Assembly (NCBI RefSeq): GCF_026898115.1
Contig: NZ_CP114036.1
Coordinates: 4,892,001-4,956,000, forward strand
Length of the DNA: 64,000 nt
From: Streptomyces sp. S465
GTDB taxonomy: Bacteria; Actinomycetota; Actinomycetes; Streptomycetales; Streptomycetaceae
Direction: 5' to 3'
This document shows, piece by piece, positions 58,181 through 64,000 of this stretch. Numbering within the stretch: position 1 is the stretch's first letter; every line of letters begins with the position of its first letter. The position numbers were made by a program, and so were the translations under genes. Below the pieces are notes generated by a model. It had not been told where the DNA came from. It did not search any database and saw only the letters and a list, made by a program, of their open reading frames with translations.

Positions 58181-59719
58181 TCACTCGCCGCGCAGCGCCA
58201 GCACCGTCTCGACCGTGTCCGCCTGGTCCGCCGGCTTGTCCTCCCGGTAGCGCAGCACCCGCGCGAACCGCAGCGTGACGCCCGCCGGGTAGCGGGACGA
58301 GCGCTGAAGCCCGTCGAAGGCCACCTCCACCACCAGCTCCGGCCGCACCCGCACCACCCAGCCGTCGTCGCTGACCGCGAGCCCCAGCAGCGCCTCCGTC
58401 TGCCACTCCAGCATCGCGTCGGTGAGCCCCTTGAAGGTCTTGCCCAGCATCAGATACGTCCCGTCCGGCTGCCGCGCGCCCAGGTGCAGGTTGGACAGCT
58501 TCCCGGTGCGGCGGCCGTGCCCCCACTCCGCCGCCAGCACCACCAGATCCAGCGTGTGCACCGGTTTGACCTTCAGCCAGGACGCCCCGCGCCGGCCCGC
58601 GCCGTACGGCGCCTCCAGCGCCTTGACCAGCACCCCCTCATGGCCCCGGGCCAGTACGTCCGCGGCGAACTCGCGCGCCGCCCGGCGGGTCTCCGGGTCC
58701 GCCGGGTCCCCGGCCACCAGCCGCCGCACCCGGCGGGGGCCGGGGGCGATCCGGGCCAGTTCGGCGTGGCGTTCGCGGGCCGGGAGGTCGAGCAGATCGC
58801 GGTCGTCCACGGCGAGCAGGTCGAAGAAGACGGGGGACAGCGGCAGCGCGGCCGACGCCCCGGCCACATCGAGCCGGGAGCCGACCCGGCCGGAGATCTC
58901 CTGGAACGGACGCGGCCGCCCCTCCGCGTCCAGCGAGATCACCTCGCCGTCGAGGATCGCCCGGTCCACCGCCAGTTCGCGCGCCGCCGTGACGACCTCC
59001 GGCAGGCGCTCGGTGATCTCGTCGAGGGTGCGGGTGTAGATCCGCACGTCCGCGCCGTCCCGGTGCACCTGCACCCGGATGCCGTCCAGCTTCTCCTCGA
59101 CCGCACACGACCCCAGCCGGTCCAGGGCCTCGTCGAGGTCCTTGGCGCTCTGCGCGAGCATCGGCAGCACCGGCCGTCCCACCCGGAGCCGGAAGTCGGC
59201 CAGCGCCTTCGGGCCGCGCGCCAGCAGCGCCTCGGCGACCGCGCCCAGCGAACCGCCGAGCATCACCGCCCGCCGTACCTCGGCGGCCGGTGCGCCCACC
59301 GCCTCGGCGAGCCCCTCCACGGCCAGCCCCTCCAGCGCCCCCTGCCGCAGCTCCCCGCCGATCAGGCCGAGCAGAAAGTGCTGCTCCTCCTTGGTCGCGG
59401 CCGACATCAGCCCGCCCACCAGCCGCTTGCGGGCCGCCGTCGCCCCGGTGCCGGAGACCGCCGCGACCTCGCTCAGGGTCTGGTCCACATCGAGCACCGC
59501 GAGACTCGGCTCGGCGGCGGGCTCCCGCCGCTGCCGCAGGGTGGACCAGCCCACTCCGGTGCGGCGCTGGGGCAGTTTGCCCGCGAGGTAGGTGATCACC
59601 ACGGCCGCCTCGGCCGGTTCCGTACGCCGGAACAGCCGGGCCAGCGCGGCGATCTTCGCCGAGCGGGCGGAGGTGGCCGCGACCTGGCGGGAGGTCAGCG
59701 CGACATCGGCCAGCAGCAT
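58181..59719 (-). CDS. ligB: ATP-dependent DNA ligase (LigB type)
   Basis: A 512-residue ligase. The N-terminal DNA-binding domain begins MLLADVALTSRQVAATSARS, close in form and length to mycobacterial LigB (about 507 residues). Nucleotidyltransferase motif I is VEEKLDGIRVQVHRDG (lysine forms the AMP adduct), motif III is FFDLLAVD, motif IV is GHEGVLVKALEAPYG and motif V is ASWLKVKPVHTLDLV. The OB-fold ends with VTLRFARVLRYREDK. It seals nicks in the cytoplasm as a repair or backup ligase beside NAD-dependent LigA. ATG 59719 was preferred to upstream in-frame starts, which lack similarity. Confidence 0.92.
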   Translation of the reverse strand: MLLADVALTSRQVAATSARSAKIAALARLFRRTEPAEAAVVITYLAGKLPQRRTGVGWSTLRQRREPAAEPSLAVLDVDQTLSEVAAVSGTGATAARKRLVGGLMSAATKEEQHFLLGLIGGELRQGALEGLAVEGLAEAVGAPAAEVRRAVMLGGSLGAVAEALLARGPKALADFRLRVGRPVLPMLAQSAKDLDEALDRLGSCAVEEKLDGIRVQVHRDGADVRIYTRTLDEITERLPEVVTAARELAVDRAILDGEVISLDAEGRPRPFQEISGRVGSRLDVAGASAALPLSPVFFDLLAVDDRDLLDLPARERHAELARIAPGPRRVRRLVAGDPADPETRRAAREFAADVLARGHEGVLVKALEAPYGAGRRGASWLKVKPVHTLDLVVLAAEWGHGRRTGKLSNLHLGARQPDGTYLMLGKTFKGLTDAMLEWQTEALLGLAVSDDGWVVRVRPELVVEVAFDGLQRSSRYPAGVTLRFARVLRYREDKPADQADTVETVLALRGE

Positions 59720-59871
59720 GGCTCCAGCCTGCCCCGCAGCCCGCCCGGCCGCCATACGGCACCGGGGCCCGGCCGCCCCGGCGGCATCTGTGGGCCCGAG
59801 CGGTGGGAGAGGAATACATTTGCACATAAGGGTCATAGGGGGCGGGCGGGTGTACACACAGGGAGCGTGCC

Positions 59872-61119
59872 ACGGAACAGCACATCGACTACGAAACTCT
59901 GTTCGAGGCCACTCCGAGCCCGATGCTCGTCCTGGGTCCCGATCTGGTGATCGTCGCGGTCAATGACAGCTATCTGAAGGTCACCCGGCGCACCCGCGAG
60001 GACCTGATCGGCACGTATGTCTTCGACGCCTTCCCCGACAACCCGGCCGACCCGGAGTCCACCGCTACCCGCAATCTGGATGCCTCGCTGCACCGGGTGC
60101 TGTGCACGGGGGAGCGGGACGCGATGGCGCTCCAGAAGTACGACATCCCGATGGCCGACCGCGCGGGCGGATTCGAGGAGCGGTACTGGAGCCAGATCAA
60201 CTCCCCCGTGCGCGGCCGGGACGGCAGCGTCGAGCTGATCATCCACCGGGTCGAGGACGTCACGGCCTTCATCCGGGGGAGCGAGGGCCGGGCCGTACAC
60301 GAGGAGGGCCTGGGCCCGCGGACCGAGAACATGGACGCGGACCTCTACATCCGCGCACGGGAGCTGCAAGAGCTCAACGAGTGGCTGCGGCAGGCCCACG
60401 CCCGCGAGCGGGAGACCGCGCTGACCCTCCAGCAGTCGATGCTGCCCGCCTGCCCGCCGGAGGCGCATCCGAACGCGGCCGTGCGCTACCACCCGGCCGT
60501 GGGGTCGCTCAATGTGTGCGGCGACTGGTACGAGCTGACCGACCTTGCCGACGGCCGGATCGCCGTCGCGGTCGGGGACGTGGTGGGCCAGGGGCTGGAG
60601 GCCGCGTGTGTCATGGGGCAGCTGCGCAGCGCGCTGTCCGCCGCGACCCGCGTGGCGCAGGGGCCGGCACGGGCGATGGAGGTGCTCGGCCGCTATGCGC
60701 GCTTCGTCGACGGGGCGCTGGCCGCGACCGCCGTCCAGGTCGTCATCGACCCCGCCACGCACACCGTCGAGTACAGCTGCGCGGGCCACCCGCCGCCGCT
60801 GCTGCTCCAGGCCGGGGGCGCCGTGGACGTGCTGGACCAGGCGACGGATCCGCCGCTGGGGGCTCGGGCCGAGGAGGTCCCCCAGCCGCAGGCCAGCGTC
60901 GGCTACGCCGCGGGGGCCACGCTGGTGCTCTACACCGACGGGCTGATCGAGCGCCGCGAGGAGGACATCGACGTCGGGCTGAACCGGCTCAGCGAGAGCC
61001 TCACCCGGCACTGCGGGCTGAAGCCGGAGCCGATGGCCGACGCGCTCCTCGCCGACCTCGGTGTCACCGGCGGCGGCCCGGCCGCCGACGACACCGCGCT
61101 CGTGGTGATCGGACTCTGA
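59872..61119 (+). CDS. PAS-SpoIIE (PP2C) phosphatase, apparent ACG start
   Basis: A 415-residue phosphatase with an N-terminal PAS domain (YETLFEATPSPMLVLGPDLV), a linker coiled coil (ARELQELNEWLRQAHARERE) and a SpoIIE domain with metal residues in VCGDWYELTDL, VGDVVGQGLEA and LYTDGLIERREED. The first canonical start in frame is ATG 59923, inside the PAS domain. Coding-like residues EQHIDYETLFEAT extend back to ACG 59872, which sits 6 nt after a GGGAG ribosome site, while a stop at 59836 rules out anything further. So initiation is at ACG, at 59923 with a clipped PAS, or there is a frameshift from GTG 59867. Confidence 0.82.
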   Translation, partial: TEQHIDYETLFEATPSPMLVLGPDLVIVAVNDSYLKVTRRTREDLIGTYVFDAFPDNPADPESTATRNLDASLHRVLCTGERDAMALQKYDIPMADRAGGFEERYWSQINSPVRGRDGSVELIIHRVEDVTAFIRGSEGRAVHEEGLGPRTENMDADLYIRARELQELNEWLRQAHARERETALTLQQSMLPACPPEAHPNAAVRYHPAVGSLNVCGDWYELTDLADGRIAVAVGDVVGQGLEAACVMGQLRSALSAATRVAQGPARAMEVLGRYARFVDGALAATAVQVVIDPATHTVEYSCAGHPPPLLLQAGGAVDVLDQATDPPLGARAEEVPQPQASVGYAAGATLVLYTDGLIERREEDIDVGLNRLSESLTRHCGLKPEPMADALLADLGVTGGGPAADDTALVVIGL

Positions 61120-61140
61120 AACGAAACGCGACGCCGGGCG

Positions 61141-61611
61141 TCAGGCGGCGCGCCCCGCCTCCGTGTGCCCCGCCTCGGCGCGTGCCGCGTCGCCACGGCT
61201 CGGCCCGGCGCACAGCGCCCAGATGACCAGGGCGTCGACGATGAGCAGCACCGTGGCCCAGACCGGGTAGTACGGCAGCCACAGGAAGTTGGCGACCAGC
61301 GCGAGACCGGCCAGCACCACTCCCGTGACCCGCGCCCACATCGCACCGGTGAAGACCGCGCAACCGGCGACCAGGAGGGCGACGCCGATGGCGAAGTGGA
61401 CCCAGCCCCATCCGGAGAGGTCGAACTGGAAGATATAGCTCCGGGTGACCAGGAACACATTGTCGGTCCGGATGGCCGAAATGCCCTGGAGCAGGTTCAT
61501 CGCGCCACCGAAGATCATCATGACGGCCGCGAAGACGACCCACCCGCTCACCGCCCGGTGCGCCCGGCCCGGGGCGGCCCCTGTCTGCACTCCACCGACG
61601 TGACTGGCCAT
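61141..61611 (-). CDS. Small four-helix membrane protein (DUF7144-like)
   Basis: A 156-residue integral membrane protein. Four helices are visible: VFAAVMMIFGGAMNLLQGI, HFAIGVALLVAGCAVFTGAM, VTGVVLAGLALVANFLWLPY and VWATVLLIVDALVIWALC. The N-terminus is Gly/Gln-rich and the C-terminus Ala/Glu-rich; both are likely cytoplasmic. I recognise it as the actinobacterial family now labelled DUF7144, without known function. ATG 61611 has GGAG 7 nt upstream; ATG 61626 is an alternative. It converges on one SpoIIE phosphatase gene and diverges from another. Confidence 0.83.
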   Translation of the reverse strand: MASHVGGVQTGAAPGRAHRAVSGWVVFAAVMMIFGGAMNLLQGISAIRTDNVFLVTRSYIFQFDLSGWGWVHFAIGVALLVAGCAVFTGAMWARVTGVVLAGLALVANFLWLPYYPVWATVLLIVDALVIWALCAGPSRGDAARAEAGHTEAGRAA

Positions 61612-61750
61612 GTCGGGCTCCTTCATCAGGCGGAATTACCCTTTTTACAGGTTTGCACAGCACCCCGCTTTCGGCACTTCGCCCGTCGGCGGCGCACTCC
61701 GTGCCGACCGTCCGGAGCGGTACGTCCGGAGCGGGGCAGGGATTCGCCTT

Positions 61751-61764
61751 CCGGGAATTCCCGG
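61751..61764. promoter_or_regulatory. Perfect palindrome upstream of the sensor phosphatase gene
   Basis: CCGGGAATTCCCGG is a perfect 14-bp palindrome 9 bp before the proposed start, in the short divergent region shared with the DUF7144-like gene. It could be an operator; it may also hinder initiation if transcribed. Confidence 0.4.
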
Positions 61765-61773
61765 TGTAGATGT

Positions 61774-64000
61774 ATGGGTATGGCCCGGTTCATGGGTCGA
61801 TCGCGGGGTCGGTCCTGGCTGAGCGTGCGCAGCGTCGCCGGCCAGGTCTTCGTTCTCCAGCTTGTGATCGTGCTGCTGCTCGGCGTGGCGGCGACCGTCG
61901 CCCTGGTGCTCCAGGGGCGGCACGACGCCGTCGAGGAGGCCCGCGGCCGGTCCGTCGCGGTCGCCGAGACCTTCGCCAACTCACCGGGGGTCGCCCAGGC
62001 GCTGCACAGCCGCAATCCGACCAAGGTGCTCCAGCCCAGGGCCGAGGCGGCCCGGAAGCGGTCCGGGCTCGACTTCGTCGTGGTGGTGAACCCCAAGGGC
62101 ATCCGGCTCACCCACCCCAATCCGCATCGCATCGGCAAGCAGTTCATCGGCACCATCGGCCCCTCGCTGCGGGGACACACCATCACCGAGAGCCGCCCCG
62201 GGACCCTCGGCCCGGCGATGCAGGCGGTCGCCCCGATCTTCGACAGCCGGCACAAGGTCGTCGGCGTGGTGGGTGCCGGTTTCACCATCCGCAGGGTGAG
62301 CGGGCTCGCCGAACGTCAGCTGCCGCTGCTCGTCGGCGCCCTCTCCGCCTCCCTGGCCCTGGCCACCGGCGGCACCGCGCTGGTGGGCAGGCGGCTGCGG
62401 CGCCAGACCCGCGGCCTGGACCCGGTCGAGCTGACCCGGATGTACGAACACCATGACGCGGTGCTGCACTCGGTACGCGAGGGCGTGCTGATCATCAGCG
62501 ATGACGGCCGGCTGGTGCTCGCCAACGACGAGGCGTCCCGGCTGCTCGGTCTGCCCGAGCGGCCGGAGGGCCGGAAGGTCGCCGAGCTGGGCCTGGAGCC
62601 GCATGTCACCGACGTCCTGACCGCCGGCCGCGATGTCACCGACGAGGTGCTGGTGGCCGGCGACCGGCTGCTGGCCATCAACAACCGGCTGACCGACCGC
62701 GACGGCGGGCCGCCCGGCAGCGTCGCCACCCTGCGCGACTCCACCGAACTGCGCGCCCTCTCCGGCCGTGCCGAAGTGGCGCAGAAGCGGCTCAAGCTGC
62801 TGTACGACGCGAGCGTGGGGATCGGCACCACGCTCGATGTGGGCCGGACCGCCGAGGAGCTGGCACAGGTGGCGGTGGACCGCTTCGCCGACTTCGTCAC
62901 CGTCGACCTGGCGGAGCCCGTCCTGCGCGGCGAGGAGCCGCTGGCGCTCGGCGGTACTGACATGTGCCGGACGGCGGTCCACGGCATCCGGCCGGACCAC
63001 CCCTTCTATCCGGTCGGCCGACGGTTCTCGTTCGTCCCCGCCTCGCCCCAGGCTGCGGGACTGAACAGGGGCGAGCCGGCGGTGGAGACCGATCTGGCCG
63101 AGGCCACCGGCTGGCAGGCCCAGGACCCGCAGCAGACCGCCAAGGTCATCGCATACGGCGTGCGGTCGCTGGTGACCGTGCCGCTGCGGGCCCGGGGCGT
63201 GCTGCTGGGCGTGGTCAACTTCTGGCGGACGGCGCGGCGCGACCCCTTCGAAGCGGAAGAGGTGTCCCTCGCCGAGGAGCTGGCCTCGCACGCCGCGGTC
63301 TGCATCGACAACGCCCGCCGCTACACCCGCGAGCACACCATGGCGGTGACGCTCCAGCACAGTCTGCTGCCCCGCGCCCTGCCCGCCCAGAGCGCCCTCG
63401 ATGTGGCCTTCCGGTATCTGCCGGCCGAGTCCGGCGTCGGGGGCGACTGGTTCGATGTGATCCCGTTGCCGGGGGCGCGGGTGGCGCTGGTGGTGGGCGA
63501 CGTCGTCGGGCACGGTCTGCACGCGGCGGCGACGATGGGACGGCTGCGCACGGCGGTGCACAACTTCTCCACCCTGGACCTGGCGCCCGATGAGATCCTC
63601 TCCCACCTGGACGATCTGGTGGCCCGTATCGACCAGGACGAGCGCCCCGGGCAGCCGGGCGGTGACGGCGGTGAGGGGATCACCGGGGCCACCTGTCTGT
63701 ACGGGATCTACGACCCGGTCACCCGGTGCTGCACCATGGCGCGGGCCGGTCATCCGCCGCCCGCGCTGGTCCGGCCGGACGGCTCGGTGGAGTTCCTCGA
63801 GCTGCCCGCCGGACCGCCGCTGGGCCTGGGCGGGCTGCCGTTCGAGACCGCCGAGGCGAAGCTGGCCGAGGGCAGCCATCTCGTCCTCTACACCGACGGG
63901 CTCGTCGAGGACCGCCGCCGGGAGATCGACACCGGTCTGGAGCTGCTGCGCGAGGCTCTGTCCCATCCCGGCCGGACGCCCGAGCAGATCTGCACTGAGG
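61774..64000 (+). CDS. Membrane sensor with CitA/DcuS-like extracellular domain, PAS, GAF and SpoIIE phosphatase (3' end outside window)
   Basis: Open to the window end (742 residues). A first helix (VFVLQLVIVLLLGVAATVAL) leads to an extracellular sCache/CitA-type domain (about 45-175, including SGLDFVVVVNPKGIRLTHPN), then a second helix (LLVGALSASLALATGGTALV). A PAS domain (LHSVREGVLIISDDGRLVLA) and a GAF domain (about 345-520) follow, then SpoIIE/PP2C with VGGDWFDVIPL, VGDVVGHGLHAA and LYTDGLVEDRRRE. A dicarboxylate-sensing histidine-kinase front is thus joined to a phosphatase. ATG 61774 or 61780 may be used; neither has a strong ribosome site. A terminal ATPase domain may lie beyond the edge. 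Confidence 0.86.
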   Translation, partial: MGMARFMGRSRGRSWLSVRSVAGQVFVLQLVIVLLLGVAATVALVLQGRHDAVEEARGRSVAVAETFANSPGVAQALHSRNPTKVLQPRAEAARKRSGLDFVVVVNPKGIRLTHPNPHRIGKQFIGTIGPSLRGHTITESRPGTLGPAMQAVAPIFDSRHKVVGVVGAGFTIRRVSGLAERQLPLLVGALSASLALATGGTALVGRRLRRQTRGLDPVELTRMYEHHDAVLHSVREGVLIISDDGRLVLANDEASRLLGLPERPEGRKVAELGLEPHVTDVLTAGRDVTDEVLVAGDRLLAINNRLTDRDGGPPGSVATLRDSTELRALSGRAEVAQKRLKLLYDASVGIGTTLDVGRTAEELAQVAVDRFADFVTVDLAEPVLRGEEPLALGGTDMCRTAVHGIRPDHPFYPVGRRFSFVPASPQAAGLNRGEPAVETDLAEATGWQAQDPQQTAKVIAYGVRSLVTVPLRARGVLLGVVNFWRTARRDPFEAEEVSLAEELASHAAVCIDNARRYTREHTMAVTLQHSLLPRALPAQSALDVAFRYLPAESGVGGDWFDVIPLPGARVALVVGDVVGHGLHAAATMGRLRTAVHNFSTLDLAPDEILSHLDDLVARIDQDERPGQPGGDGGEGITGATCLYGIYDPVTRCCTMARAGHPPPALVRPDGSVEFLELPAGPPLGLGGLPFETAEAKLAEGSHLVLYTDGLVEDRRREIDTGLELLREALSHPGRTPEQICTE

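Noticed and set aside
1..64000. tRNA, rRNA, CRISPR arrays, prophage, integrase or insertion sequences
   Set aside because: No cloverleaf, rRNA, spaced-repeat array, transposase or phage-type gene was seen on either strand; short RNAs cannot be excluded by reading alone.

Overview
The window is high-GC (roughly 70-75% by eye), densely coding actinobacterial chromosome and almost certainly Streptomyces. The evidence is the abundance of GTG starts, ATGA/GTGA stop-start overlaps, AGGAGG-type ribosome sites, paired Ser/Thr kinases, SpoIIE-type phosphatases, an AfsR-like regulator, a mycothiol-dependent-enzyme homologue and the proteasome activator Bpa. From memory, the gene order matches the conserved core around SCO3790-SCO3836 of S. 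coelicolor (bkd clusters, SCO3820/3821 kinases, aspS, metG). I see no rRNA, tRNA, CRISPR array, integrase or transposase. About 48 protein genes are called; the first (paaN) and last (sensor phosphatase) run off the window.

1-11.4 kb: phenylacetate and branched-chain acid catabolism. paaN and a TetR regulator diverge across a 14-bp palindrome that fills the spacer of the paaN promoter. An almost identical palindrome lies before the first branched-chain 2-oxoacid dehydrogenase operon (E1alpha, E1beta, E2), which diverges from an Lrp-type regulator. Molybdenum-cofactor genes mobA and moeA, a K+ channel and a quinone oxidoreductase follow, mostly with overlapping stops and starts.

11.4-25.5 kb: a repeat-rich non-coding gap, a small wall/membrane protein, the proteasome activator Bpa, two divergent receptor Ser/Thr kinases, an APH-fold kinase, a NarL-type response regulator, a second complete bkd operon, a GntR-MFS pair and a mycothiol-dependent isomerase-like protein.

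25.5-36.9 kb: a thioredoxin/NHL-repeat protein, a DUF4232 lipoprotein, an AfsR-like regulator tightly coupled to an M18 aminopeptidase, a secreted TNT-domain (NAD glycohydrolase-fold) protein with a small partner gene, an acyl-CoA dehydrogenase, an SseB protein and a pirin under a large palindromic operator.

37.0-43.2 kb: a surface and secreted set that looks accessory: an LAxTG-anchored SdrD-B protein, a membrane-anchored unknown, a beta-helix lipoprotein and a Tat-exported Dyp peroxidase. The core then resumes with a PAS/GAF/SpoIIE phosphatase, aspS, a Tat-exported intradiol dioxygenase, a receiver-only regulator, metG, a VWA protein with a very long disordered region, a PhoX phosphatase behind a PHO box, a LigD-type polymerase, a LysR regulator, a LigB-type DNA ligase and two more SpoIIE phosphatases flanking a small membrane protein.

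Most notable points: the shared TetR operator linking paaN to one bkd operon; the TNT protein and its neighbour; the 41-bp palindrome before the pirin gene; 11-bp direct repeats of SARP type next to the AfsR-like gene; a MoeA with a His-Gly tract and other low-complexity additions; and a phosphatase whose PAS domain appears to start at a non-canonical ACG codon. No wholly new multi-gene system can be proved from the sequence alone. Functions were assigned by reading motifs, without database searches.
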